A stretch of DNA of 11,950 bases, from assembly GCA_007120615.1 (NCBI GenBank), contig SKNI01000210.1:1-11950 (forward strand), given 5' to 3'. This document shows positions 1 to 7,579 of the stretch, piece after piece. Position 1 is the first letter of the stretch. Every line of letters starts with the position of its first letter. The position numbers and the translations under genes were made by a program. The stretch is from Myxococcales bacterium (GTDB taxonomy: Bacteria; Myxococcota_A; Bradymonadia; Bradymonadales; Bradymonadaceae). The notes below the pieces were generated by a model. It did not search any database, had not been told where the DNA came from, and saw only the letters and a list, made by a program, of their open reading frames with translations.

Positions 1-1
1 G

Positions 2-1111
2 GTGGAGTGCTTCGTCGCCACCACGCCGGGTTCGATTCGATATCTGGAGCGAGAGCTCGCCCTCAGCGTGATCGCTGCCGTAACCACCAGCCTGGTCGCC
101 CGAAAACAGGGGCTCGCAACCGGGCTGACGGCCTACGCCATGGCCCAAGATTATGCAGGTGGCGCACAGGTATCGGCGTTAGGGATGTTCGAGCAGGGAT
201 TCTACGACCGGCTGGGCTTCGGAACCGGTGCGCCCGTGATCGTTCATAATATCGTCCCTTCCCAACTGAAAGTTCCTCGTTTAGAGCGCGCACCGCAGCG
301 AGTCAGTCCCGACCATTGGTCTCAGGTTCACCACAGCCGAGTGGGAAGAAGACAGCGTCACGGCTCGATCTCACTTAAGGAGCCCGCTTCAACCCGCGGC
401 GAGTTGCATTTATATTCTCGTTCCTTTGGGCTTGGATTCTTCGATGGACCCGATGGTGAATTAACTCACCACGTCGTGTTGCGCCCCGAACGACAGGGGC
501 TGGAACGGGGAACGGTGGAAGTAAAGTGGATGGCTTTTCAGACCTACGAGCAGTTTTTGGAACTTTTATCGGTCTTGAAATCACTGGATGACCAGGTACT
601 TCGGATGTCGATCCCCGAGCCCCCGGGAGTCTGCATTCAGGACTTCCTTCGAACCCCCTTGGCCCACGGGCAGCTCACCGAGAAGAGTTCCTTTGAGGTC
701 GGCATGCGGGCGTTTGCTTTCTCTCAGATTCGAATCTGTGATCTCATCGGCGCGATCGAGAAGACCGAACTACAGGGAAGTCAGCAAATAGAGTTTAACC
801 TCCGCCTTCGCGACCCTGTGGACTCGTTTTATGGAAGCGCGAACTTTCCCGATCCGGGGGAAGATGCCTGGTCGGGACTGAGCGGAGAGTATGAGATCAG
901 TCTGGGCCCGAATTCGTCGGCCCGTAGAGGATTTGGCAAAAATTTGTCGATTTTGACGGCTTCCGTGGGGGCCTTCTCTCGGCTGTGGTTCGGTGTGGCG
1001 CCAGCCACCACTCTGGCCGTCTCTGACGAACTCAATGGGCCTCCGGAGCTTTTGAGAAAGCTAGAAAACGTCCTTCGATTGCCGACGCCGCAGATGGACT
1101 GGGAGATCTAG
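2..1111 (+). CDS. Eis-like GNAT N-acetyltransferase, 5' partial
   Basis: This is the C-terminal 369 residues or so of a GNAT acetyltransferase of the Eis type (acetyl-CoA-dependent N-acetylation of amines; Eis proteins acetylate aminoglycosides and other amines). The visible acetyl-CoA-binding segment is VARKQGLATGL (residues 32-42, R-x-x-G-x-A pattern), followed by SALGMFEQGFYDRLGFG (58-74). Tyr68 there aligns by pattern with the catalytic tyrosine of Eis. After a second, degenerate GNAT-like region (about 90-250), the C-terminal part (about 285-369) looks like the SCP2-like third domain and ends in DWEI; in Eis the C-terminal carboxylate takes part in catalysis. The first codon in the window is GTG, but the tyrosine is reached about 55-60 residues too early for this family, so the real start lies upstream of the window. 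The substrate cannot be told from sequence. A large palindrome follows the stop codon. Confidence 0.8.
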   Translation: MECFVATTPGSIRYLERELALSVIAAVTTSLVARKQGLATGLTAYAMAQDYAGGAQVSALGMFEQGFYDRLGFGTGAPVIVHNIVPSQLKVPRLERAPQRVSPDHWSQVHHSRVGRRQRHGSISLKEPASTRGELHLYSRSFGLGFFDGPDGELTHHVVLRPERQGLERGTVEVKWMAFQTYEQFLELLSVLKSLDDQVLRMSIPEPPGVCIQDFLRTPLAHGQLTEKSSFEVGMRAFAFSQIRICDLIGAIEKTELQGSQQIEFNLRLRDPVDSFYGSANFPDPGEDAWSGLSGEYEISLGPNSSARRGFGKNLSILTASVGAFSRLWFGVAPATTLAVSDELNGPPELLRKLENVLRLPTPQMDWEI

Positions 1112-1116
1112 CAGCT

Positions 1117-1201
1117 GGAGCGCGGACGTCCCCGTACGTCCCCGTCCGCATTGAGCAAAAAAGCGCTTTTTCTTTTGTGCGGACGAGGACGTCCGCGCTC
1201 C
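1117..1201. repeat. Nested palindrome after the acetyltransferase gene; possible terminator and dispersed repeat
   Basis: Three nested inverted repeats share one centre. A perfect 15-bp outer pair is GGAGCGCGGACGTCC (1117-1131) with its complement at 1187-1201. A perfect 8-bp pair is CGTCCGCA (1143-1150) with 1178-1185. The central palindrome is AAAAAGCGCTTTTT (1158-1171). Transcribed from either side it would fold into a long hairpin, so termination at the end of the acetyltransferase gene is plausible. The 16-nt right-arm sequence AGGACGTCCGCGCTCC (1186-1201) recurs exactly at 4223-4238 inside another palindrome. This points to a dispersed REP-like family, not just a local terminator. Confidence 0.75.
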
Positions 1202-1289
1202 GCAGGGGTGAATTATATTTCACTCGTAATGAGGTCCGAGGTCTGAGACAATCCGATCGGGGTGAAGTAGATGATTTAAATTAATATTC

Positions 1290-1296
1290 AGGAGGT
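1290..1296 (+). promoter_or_regulatory. Shine-Dalgarno AGGAGGT that fixes the TTG start at 1301
   Basis: AGGAGGT is a near-perfect anti-16S match and ends 4 bases before TTG at 1301. It supports the TTG start, because translation from there also gives a complete lipoprotein signal peptide. No good ATG or GTG competitor lies close by in frame. Confidence 0.8.
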
Positions 1297-1300
1297 CATT

Positions 1301-2233
1301 TTGAAGAGAGTTCCATTACTTTTCTTTATCTTGTTTTTCGGTCTTGTTGGTTGCACAGGCCACGACATCGACGATTCTGACATCGAAGAGGCGACAGACG
1401 ATCGACCCACAGGATTGCTGCCAATCGTCTCCTATCCTCAGGCCTGTATCGACCCTGACGAGGCAGCGGAAGACCACACGAGACCGGAAACATTTGAGGA
1501 TTGGGTCTCTGGCGCTTCCGACGTCGTCATCGGCACGGTCGCTGATATTCAGCCGGTATTTGTACCGTACCGAGTCACGAACGCTGTACCTACGGAAGTT
1601 GCGTGGGAGGAGGAGGAATGCAGCGAGCTCTTTCCCGCCGTAGATATTTATCTGACCGATGTCGACTCACTGCTGGGTTCCGATCTAGAGGAGGTCAGAT
1701 TTCGCGTCAGCAGCTATCTAATCAGTGACTGGGAGAGTGGGGTGGTAGATGATGGAGAAGGGCAGTATTGGATTGAGAGCAACTCCGACCCTGAACTTGG
1801 TATTGCCCCGGGGATGCGAATCGGCACCCGTCTCTATGAGTCCGAGTTGCTTTCCGAAGTGCTCACGCCGGCGATGACTCTTCTCTTTGAAGTGGATGAA
1901 GAGGAAGAAATCTACTTTCAGAGTCCTAAATCGGGCTTTCACTACGCCTGTGCAGGGTACGTCGATTATTTTAATCGTCCCGAGGACCCCGTCAGAGATG
2001 GTATTTCGGTCGCTCAATTGCGGGAGGGGATCGGCGGGCTAGAGGTGGACGATGTAGCTCCGGAAGACAGTACTCGGCCCTATATCCGAAAGATCTGGGA
2101 TGCCGGTGACGCTCAACATCTGATTTTTGTGGGCGCTGCGCGTTGTATGGACTTCGATTCTGAACGCCCAGTCTGTTTGAGTGAGTTGGATTGTGAGCCG
2201 GGAATGACCTGCGTGGATGGCCTGTGCAGCTGA
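1301..2233 (+). CDS. Lipoprotein of unknown function with Cys-rich C-terminal tail
   Basis: A 310-residue exported lipoprotein begins at TTG behind a strong Shine-Dalgarno. The signal peptide is MKRVPLLFFILFFGLVGC with lipobox LVGC, so Cys18 would be lipidated, and Thr follows at +2. An acidic linker comes next (DDSDIEEATDD). The middle contains DVVIGTVADIQPVF, a beta-strand pattern often seen in secreted myxobacterial-type proteins described only as hypothetical. The last 30 residues hold five cysteines (282, 292, 298, 304, 309) spaced C-x9-C-x5-C-x5-C-x4-C, with the form CLSELDCEPGMTCVDGLC, a small disulfide-rich module common at the ends of such lipoproteins. No enzyme motif was seen. The gene is isolated: palindromes lie on both sides and the downstream gene is convergent. 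It is probably monocistronic and exposed on the outer membrane; the function is unknown. Confidence 0.8.
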   Translation: MKRVPLLFFILFFGLVGCTGHDIDDSDIEEATDDRPTGLLPIVSYPQACIDPDEAAEDHTRPETFEDWVSGASDVVIGTVADIQPVFVPYRVTNAVPTEVAWEEEECSELFPAVDIYLTDVDSLLGSDLEEVRFRVSSYLISDWESGVVDDGEGQYWIESNSDPELGIAPGMRIGTRLYESELLSEVLTPAMTLLFEVDEEEEIYFQSPKSGFHYACAGYVDYFNRPEDPVRDGISVAQLREGIGGLEVDDVAPEDSTRPYIRKIWDAGDAQHLIFVGAARCMDFDSERPVCLSELDCEPGMTCVDGLCS

Positions 2234-2272
2234 ATTGCTCCCGGTCTGGAATACGCTTCTATTTGTTGTCGG

Positions 2273-2457
2273 GTCCCCTCCGCCCTCGCTTATGCTCGGG
2301 CACCTCCCCGTCGGCCTGAACAACGGCCGGCGGAGAGGATGATCGTCGATTCGCCCAACCACCCAAAACTGGGGACAGGCCCGCGCTAACCCTCTCCGGC
2401 GCCCTGCAGTTAAAGGGCGCGGGGGAGGTGGCCGAGCATCGCGAGGTCGGAGGGGAC
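2273..2457. repeat. Long imperfect inverted-repeat element between convergent genes
   Basis: The outer arms are 2273-2309 and 2421-2457. The reverse complement of the right arm matches the left arm over about 37 bp, with three or so substitutions and one single-base gap (both begin GTCCCCTCCG). Inside are further pairs: CGGAGAGG (2331-2338) with CCTCTCCG (2391-2398), GCGCCCT (2399-2405) with AGGGCGC (2414-2420), and an apical CCCA-AAAC-TGGG hairpin (2362-2373). The whole could form a branched RNA hairpin or a cruciform. No open reading frame inside is credible. It fills most of the gap between the 3' ends of the lipoprotein gene and aidB, so it may serve as a bidirectional terminator. The design is that of an intergenic, non-coding dispersed repeat (MITE- or REP-like); no target-site duplication was identified. 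Confidence 0.7.
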
Positions 2458-2495
2458 GGGTCCGCAGCCCAGAAGTGATGCGATCGTAAAAACAC

Positions 2496-4181
2496 CTACA
2501 CCGGAAAAGCCCGCTCCACGATTTCATCGATGGCCAGGCCCGAGGGCAGACCGCCGAGCATCAGGCAACCACGGCCCAGGCGGGAGGCGCAGAAGGCGTC
2601 GGCCACGGCGTCGTTGCCCGACTGGACCAGAAGTGCGCCCTGAAGGGAAAGCGCCATGGCTTCCACGATGCGGCGGGCCCGGAACTCGATATCCTCGAGG
2701 TTGGTGAGCTTCTCTTTGAGATCGAAGATAGCGGCGTCGAGATTCTTGTCGGCGCCCTTTGCTACTTCCAGTTCAGCGAAGAAGGCGTCCAGGGTCTCCG
2801 GGCTTCGGCTAAAGGCGCGCAAGACATCGAGACATTGGACATTTCCCGAGCCCTCCCAGATGGCGTTTAAGGGAGCTTCCCGGTAAAGCCGTGGCATGAT
2901 GGATTCTTCCACATAGCCCGCGCCTCCCAGGCATTCCTGAGCTTCATTTACCGCCATGGGGGCTCGTTTGCAGACCCAATATTTTGCAGCAGCCGTGGCA
3001 ATTCGAGCGAAGAGAGCGGAGGTCTTATCCGATTCCCCTTCTTCAAACGCCCGGGCCAGGCGCATGGCCAGGACCACAGAGGCTTCCGATTCCACGGCCA
3101 GGTCGGCGAGTACGTTTTTCATCAGGGGCTGATCGATGAGGGTCTTTCCGAAGGCTTTGCGGCCCCGGCAATGTTGGATGGCCTGGGCTGTGGCGTGGCG
3201 AATCAACGCCGCCGAGCCGATGACGCAGTCCAGCCGCGTCTCTCCGACCATGGCGATGATGGTGGGGACGCCGCGACCTTCTTCGCCAATCATCTGCGCC
3301 CAGGCGCCGTGGTATTCCACCTCAGAGGAGGCGTTGGAGTGGTTGCCCAATTTGTCTTTGAGGCGCTGAATTCGAAACCGGTTCAGCGTTTCATCAGGGC
3401 GCCACCGAGGAAGTAGAAAACAGCTCAAGCCCTTCTGGGTGTGGGCCAGGGTGAGAAAGGCATCGCTCATGGGGGCGGAGCAGAACCACTTGTGACCGAC
3501 CAACTCATAAGACTCTCCCGGCCCGGGCTGGTCGATGGGATAGGCCCGGGTCGTGTTGGCGCGCACGTCGGATCCGCCCTGTTTTTCGGTCATCGCCATG
3601 CCGATGGTGAGCCCCTCTTTTTTGTGAGGAGCGATAAAACGCCTGTCGTATGTATCGGAGAGAATCAGGGATTCCCAGGTCTTGGCGATCTCCGGCTGGT
3701 GGCGAAGCGCCGGGATCGCGGCGTGGGTCATGGTCAGTGGGCATTGAGTGCCGGCTTCGGTCTGATAATGCATATAAATCAAAGCCGATCGAGCAACCCG
3801 TGAGCCCGCACCATCGGTCCAGGTCAATGAAGTCAGCCCGTTTTCCACGCCCAATTGCATGGCGCGGTGGTAGGCGGGGTGAAATTCAACCTCGTCGATG
3901 CGGTGGCCGAAGCGATCGTAGGTCTTGAGCTTCGGGGGATTCTCGTTGGCCTGAAATCCAACCTCCAAAAGTTCTCCACCGACCACGGCGCCGTAATGCT
4001 CCAGACGGTCCTCAAAGTCCCCGCCACCTTCTCGATGAACGGCGTCTTGCAGAGCCTGATCACCGGCGTAGGCGTTGAAGTCTTCCAGCGGATCGGGCTG
4101 GTTAAAGACCTCATGAGTATCGCCGTCAGACCCGCCGCGGAGATGATGACATTGGGCGTCGTTTTCCGATGGGGAAGACAT
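2496..4181 (-). CDS. aidB: AidB-type acyl-CoA dehydrogenase
   Basis: This is a 561-residue FAD-dependent acyl-CoA dehydrogenase of the AidB branch (E. coli AidB, 541 residues). Agreement runs nearly end to end: THEVFNQPDPLEDFNAY near the N-terminus (22-38), IDEVEFHPAYH (95-105), MTEKQGGSDVRANTT (197-211, FAD-contacting loop), KWF (231-233), RLKDKLGNHSNASSEVE (273-289), and LYREAPLNAIWEGSGN (432-447). Glu443 is at the position of the catalytic base. The roughly 100-residue C-terminal helical region used by E. coli AidB to bind DNA is present. E. coli AidB is induced in the adaptive response to alkylation and has weak isovaleryl-CoA dehydrogenase activity; whether this protein acts in DNA protection or in acyl-CoA oxidation cannot be decided here. 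The ATG at 4181 is preceded by AGGAG at 6-base spacing. An N-terminal extension of about 20 residues relative to E. coli is present. It lies 90 bp downstream of icd on the same strand, with a palindrome between. Confidence 0.92.
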   Translation of the reverse strand: MSSPSENDAQCHHLRGGSDGDTHEVFNQPDPLEDFNAYAGDQALQDAVHREGGGDFEDRLEHYGAVVGGELLEVGFQANENPPKLKTYDRFGHRIDEVEFHPAYHRAMQLGVENGLTSLTWTDGAGSRVARSALIYMHYQTEAGTQCPLTMTHAAIPALRHQPEIAKTWESLILSDTYDRRFIAPHKKEGLTIGMAMTEKQGGSDVRANTTRAYPIDQPGPGESYELVGHKWFCSAPMSDAFLTLAHTQKGLSCFLLPRWRPDETLNRFRIQRLKDKLGNHSNASSEVEYHGAWAQMIGEEGRGVPTIIAMVGETRLDCVIGSAALIRHATAQAIQHCRGRKAFGKTLIDQPLMKNVLADLAVESEASVVLAMRLARAFEEGESDKTSALFARIATAAAKYWVCKRAPMAVNEAQECLGGAGYVEESIMPRLYREAPLNAIWEGSGNVQCLDVLRAFSRSPETLDAFFAELEVAKGADKNLDAAIFDLKEKLTNLEDIEFRARRIVEAMALSLQGALLVQSGNDAVADAFCASRLGRGCLMLGGLPSGLAIDEIVERAFPV

Positions 4182-4210
4182 AGTTTGCTCCTGGTTTGTC
4201 GGTCGAGAGC

Positions 4211-4239
4211 GGGAGCGCGGACAGGACGTCCGCGCTCCC
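4211..4239. repeat. Perfect 12-bp palindrome with 5-nt loop between icd and aidB
   Basis: GGGAGCGCGGAC (4211-4222) and GTCCGCGCTCCC (4228-4239) are exact reverse complements around a 5-base loop. On the minus strand it lies after the icd stop and before the aidB ribosome-binding site, so it could attenuate or terminate icd transcription or stabilise its 3' end; no T-run follows. It shares the 16-nt string AGGACGTCCGCGCTCC with the palindrome at 1117-1201, so the two appear to be members of one dispersed repeat family. Confidence 0.75.
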
Positions 4240-4271
4240 TTGTCGTGCGGTTTGCGCAGTCATGCTCCGGG

Positions 4272-6542
4272 CTACGCTACCGGTTCTGCCGAAGGCGCAG
4301 CCGCTTTAGCTTCGTTGTTGATGGAAGCGATGATGCGATTGAGCGTTTTGCTCGGCCGCATCGCTTTTGTCGCCAACTCATCGTCGGGATCGTAATAGCC
4401 CTTGATGTCAACCGGGGAACGCTGCACGGCGATGAGTTCTTCGTTGATCGCGTCCTCATTTTCGCTCAGTTCAGCGGCGACCTTCGTGAAGAGGGTCTTA
4501 AGCTCGGCGTCTTCATCTTGGTCCGCCAGGGCCTGGGCCCAGTATAGCGCCACATAGAAGTGGCTGCCACGGTTGTCGATCTCGCCCAGTTTTCGGGCCG
4601 GCGACTTATTGGTGAGCAGATATTTGGTGCTGGCGTCATCCAGGGCCGCTCCGAGCACGGAAGCCCGAGGTTTGTCGAAGCTCTCCGCGAGGTGCTCCAG
4701 CGATACAGCCAGGGCCAAAAACTCCCCAAGAGAATCCCAGCGTAGGTAGTTGTCGGCCACAAATTGCTGAACATGCTTGGGAGCTGACCCGCCGGCGCCG
4801 GTCTCAAAGAGTCCGCCGCCTTCCATCAGAGGTACGATGGAGAGCATCTTGGCGCTGGTGCCCACTTCCAGGATCGGAAAGAGGTCGGTGAGGTAATCGC
4901 GAAGCACGTTGCCCGTGACCGAGATGGTGTCCTTGCCGTCTTTGATTCGCTCCAGGGAAAACCGAGTCGCTTCCACGGTGGACATGATGCGAATGTCCAG
5001 ATCGGCGGTGTCGTGGTCTTTGAGGTAGGTCTCGACCTTCTTGATGAGTTCGGCGTCGTGAGCTCGGTCCGGATCGAGCCAGAAGACCGCCGGCGTCTTC
5101 GACGAGCGAGCCCGATTGACGGCAAGTTTCACCCAGTCGCGAATCGGAGCGTCTTTGGTCTGACACATTCTCCAGATGTCGCCTTCTTCTACGGAGTGCT
5201 CCATCAGGGTGGTGCCGGAGGAATCTACGACGCGAACCGTTCCGTCGGCGGGGATCTCAAAAGTCTTATCGTGAGAGCCGTATTCTTCGGCTTTCTTGGC
5301 CATCAGGCCGACGTTGGGAACGCTCCCCATGGTGGTGGGGTCAAAGGCGCCGTGTTCTTTGCAGAAGTCGATGACCTCCTGGTAGAGCGCCGCGTAGCTG
5401 CTGTCGGGGATGACCGCCTTGGTGTCCTGAGTCTTTCCTTCGGCGTTCCACATCTGTCCCGAGGTTCGGATCATCGCCGGCATGGAAGCATCGATGATCA
5501 CATCACTCGGTACGTGGAGGTTGGTGATGCCTTTGTCGGAGTTGACCATCGCCAGGCCCGGGCCCGAGTCGTAGACCGACTGGATATCAGCTTCGATCTC
5601 TTCGCGCTTATCGGAGGGCAACTCATCGAGCTTGCCGACGAGATCGCCAAATCCGTTTCGCACGTCCACGCTGAGCTCTTTGATGGTCCCTTCGTGTTTT
5701 TCAAAGAGGTCTTTGAAATAGGACTCTACGGCGTGGCCGAAGATGATGGGGTCGGAGACCTTCATCATTGTGGCCTTCATATGAAGGGAGAAGAGAATGC
5801 CTTTTTCGCGGGCGTCTTCCACCTGCTCATCGAGAAACTCGACCAGGGCTTTCTTGCTCATCACAGAAGCGTCGATGACCTCTCCGGGCAGAAGGTCGAG
5901 GCCTTCCTTGAGGGCCGTCACATTGTCGTCCGAACCGACATATTCGATGCGGACGGTGGTGGCATCGGGGATGGTCAGAGATGTCTCATTGGAGCAGAAG
6001 TCACCCTCTCCCATGGTGGCCACGTGGGACTTGGAGTCTGAGGACCACTTGCCCATTCGATGGGGGTTCTGGCGAGCGTATTCTTTGACCGCTTTCGGGG
6101 CCCGTCGGTCGGAGTTGCCCTCGCGAAGCACGGGGTTGACGGCGCTTCCTTTGACCTTGTCGTAGCGAGCGCGGGCCTCTTTTTGAGCGTCCGTCGTCGG
6201 CTCGTCGGGATAATCGGGGATGTCGTATCCGTGCTCCTGCAATTCAGCGATGGCCGCTTTGAGCTGCGGAATCGAGGCGCTGATATTGGGGAGTTTGATG
6301 ACGTTGGCTTCCGGAGTCTTCACCAGGCGCCCGAGCTCGGCGAGGTCGTCGGAGACGCGCTGCTCGTCGGTGAGTTTTTCGGGGAACACAGCCAGGATTC
6401 GGCCGGCCAGCGAGATGTCGCGGGTCTCCACTTCGATGCCCGCCGGGGCCGTAAAGGCTTTGACGATGGGTAGAAAGGAACGGGTGGCCAGGGCCGGGGC
6501 TTCGTCAGTTTTGGTATACAGAATTTTTGGCGTCTTGCTCAT
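4272..6542 (-). CDS. icd: NADP-dependent isocitrate dehydrogenase, monomeric type
   Basis: A 756-residue monomeric isocitrate dehydrogenase (EC 1.1.1.42; isocitrate + NADP+ to 2-oxoglutarate + CO2 + NADPH), cytoplasmic, TCA cycle. The Azotobacter vinelandii enzyme is 741 residues, and its known active-site residues are all found here with a constant +1 offset. Substrate-binding Ser133, Asn136, Arg140 and Arg146 lie in GSAVNPVLREGNSDRR. Catalytic Lys256 is in HMKATMM and Tyr421 in EEYGSHDKTF. Metal ligands are Asp351 (VIIDASMPAM), Asp549 and Asp553 (VLRDYLTDLF), with Arg548 beside them. NADP-contacting His590, Arg601 and Arg650 are also present. The protein is therefore expected to be active. 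It ends in an Ala-rich tail (about 741-756). The ATG at 6542 is preceded by AAGGA at 7-base spacing. It is transcribed divergently from lspA and may be co-transcribed with aidB, although a palindrome lies between them. Confidence 0.97.
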   Translation of the reverse strand: MSKTPKILYTKTDEAPALATRSFLPIVKAFTAPAGIEVETRDISLAGRILAVFPEKLTDEQRVSDDLAELGRLVKTPEANVIKLPNISASIPQLKAAIAELQEHGYDIPDYPDEPTTDAQKEARARYDKVKGSAVNPVLREGNSDRRAPKAVKEYARQNPHRMGKWSSDSKSHVATMGEGDFCSNETSLTIPDATTVRIEYVGSDDNVTALKEGLDLLPGEVIDASVMSKKALVEFLDEQVEDAREKGILFSLHMKATMMKVSDPIIFGHAVESYFKDLFEKHEGTIKELSVDVRNGFGDLVGKLDELPSDKREEIEADIQSVYDSGPGLAMVNSDKGITNLHVPSDVIIDASMPAMIRTSGQMWNAEGKTQDTKAVIPDSSYAALYQEVIDFCKEHGAFDPTTMGSVPNVGLMAKKAEEYGSHDKTFEIPADGTVRVVDSSGTTLMEHSVEEGDIWRMCQTKDAPIRDWVKLAVNRARSSKTPAVFWLDPDRAHDAELIKKVETYLKDHDTADLDIRIMSTVEATRFSLERIKDGKDTISVTGNVLRDYLTDLFPILEVGTSAKMLSIVPLMEGGGLFETGAGGSAPKHVQQFVADNYLRWDSLGEFLALAVSLEHLAESFDKPRASVLGAALDDASTKYLLTNKSPARKLGEIDNRGSHFYVALYWAQALADQDEDAELKTLFTKVAAELSENEDAINEELIAVQRSPVDIKGYYDPDDELATKAMRPSKTLNRIIASINNEAKAAAPSAEPVA

Positions 6543-6812
6543 ATTATTTCCTTATTCGAATCACGGTTGGACTGCTTTGTGGACCCGTTTTGGCTTAGAC
6601 GGGCCTCATTCGTCAACCTGTGAGGTGTCGAAAATGAATCGGGATCCCCTTGTGCATGTATAAAAGAAACGAGTGGGGAAGGGATTTATTCGCTCTCAGA
6701 ATTGTTCACCAACGCAGAAATTTGGGATCGATGGTGACTTGCCGGCGTCAATGCGCTTATATTCACGCCGAACATTTTAGAAGCTATCCATTATCTGACT
6801 CGGTACGGCCAC
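6543..6812. other. Divergent intergenic region between icd and lspA
   Basis: These 270 bp separate the start codons of icd (-) and lspA (+) and must hold promoters for both directions. No convincing open reading frame was seen. A TATAAA at 6659-6664 could be a -10 element toward lspA but has no good -35 at the usual distance; on the minus strand TTGACG (6616-6611) could be a -35 for icd, without a clear -10. No operator, riboswitch or strong inverted repeat was recognised. Confidence 0.4.
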
Positions 6813-7562
6813 ATGAAATCCATCAATTTCAAAAAATACGCTCTTTTCTTCTTCCTCGTGGCGGTCCTCGTGGGGATCGATCAGTGGACGAAGCAGATCT
6901 CCGAAGAGCGCCTGGCCACCCAACGTCCGGGAGCGTTTTCCCATACGATGCTGCTGGAAGTGGACGCGGCCAATGCCGGCAAGACCGTAGAAGAATTTCT
7001 CCGAGAGGAGCTGCGGTTTAACTCCGATGAGGAGATCACTCAGATCGCCGAGCGATATGCGGTGACGCCTTCCGGAGAGCGACTGCGTCCCCATACCGAA
7101 CTCGCCGCCGGCGATGAAGTCGAGATTCTTCGGCGCGAAATTGTGGTGATCGATGGATACTGGGATTTTCAATATACCCGAAACCCGGGCGCAGCGTTTG
7201 GTATCCTGGCCGACGCTGATGAATCCTTTCGGGAGCCCTTTTTTCGAGTCGTCAGCGTGGTGGCGCTGCTCTTGATTCTGGTGCTCCTGCAGCAGACGAA
7301 GATGGGCCAGCGAATCCTCTTCTCTGGGCTGACTTTTGTGGCGGCAGGGGCGGTGGGTAATTTCGTCGACCGCATCCGGTTTGGATACGTCATCGACTTT
7401 GTAGTCTGGAAATATACCGACGAGTACCGCTGGCCCACGTTCAACGTCGCTGATGTGTTGATCTGCATCGGCTTTGCGCTGATCGTCATCGAGATGATTC
7501 GAGACGGCCTGCGGGAGCGGGCGGAGAAAAAGCTCGCCAGCGAAGCCGGCGGGTCCGAATAA
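6813..7562 (+). CDS. lspA: Lipoprotein signal peptidase with an enlarged periplasmic loop
   Basis: Signal peptidase II cleaves prolipoproteins at the lipidated cysteine, in the inner membrane. TM1 (about 9-22) leads into DQWTK (23-27). The core signature follows: NPGAAFG (124-130), GNFVDRI (182-188), GYVIDF (191-196) and WPTFNVAD (207-214). Asp195 and Asp214 are 19 apart, as are the catalytic pair of P. aeruginosa LspA. Hydrophobic segments at about 143-160, 168-182 and 212-229 complete the four-helix layout. At 249 residues it is far longer than the usual 160-170: DQWTK and NPGAAFG are about 101 residues apart, against about 30 in E. coli. The extra part (about 35-110) is hydrophilic and should be periplasmic. 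It includes AGKTVEEFLREEL and ends LAAGDEVEIL, loosely resembling an S4- or LysM-like module. The ATG has no evident Shine-Dalgarno, but no alternative in-frame ATG exists before an upstream stop. It converges on the next gene with a 17-bp gap. Confidence 0.93.
   Translation: MKSINFKKYALFFFLVAVLVGIDQWTKQISEERLATQRPGAFSHTMLLEVDAANAGKTVEEFLREELRFNSDEEITQIAERYAVTPSGERLRPHTELAAGDEVEILRREIVVIDGYWDFQYTRNPGAAFGILADADESFREPFFRVVSVVALLLILVLLQQTKMGQRILFSGLTFVAAGAVGNFVDRIRFGYVIDFVVWKYTDEYRWPTFNVADVLICIGFALIVIEMIRDGLRERAEKKLASEAGGSE
7527..7551 (-). terminator. Putative Rho-independent terminator of the minus-strand esterase gene, inside the lspA 3' end
   Basis: On the minus strand, CGCCGGC-TTC-GCTGGCG (7551-7535) can form a 7-bp stem with one G-U pair, followed after AGC by five T residues (7531-7527). 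It lies about 30-50 bases beyond the stop of the convergent esterase lipoprotein gene. The same bases encode the last residues of LspA (KKLASEAGG), so it is embedded in a neighbouring coding region. No matching plus-strand terminator for lspA was seen. Confidence 0.5.
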
Positions 7563-7579
7563 CCAGCGAGTCTCAGTGA

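Noticed and set aside
2039..2527. Minus-strand reading frame of 162 codons across the inverted-repeat element
   Set aside because: It overlaps the lipoprotein gene and the aidB 3' end, and its product is a low-complexity Arg/Pro-rich translation of the repeat.
3855..4547. Plus-strand reading frame spanning the aidB start, the palindrome and the icd end
   Set aside because: It is antisense to two well-supported genes and crosses their boundary; no domain or ribosome-binding site.
5013..6041. Long plus-strand reading frame of 342 codons opposite icd
   Set aside because: It lies wholly within the icd coding region on the other strand, has no recognisable domain, and icd is certain from its active-site residues.
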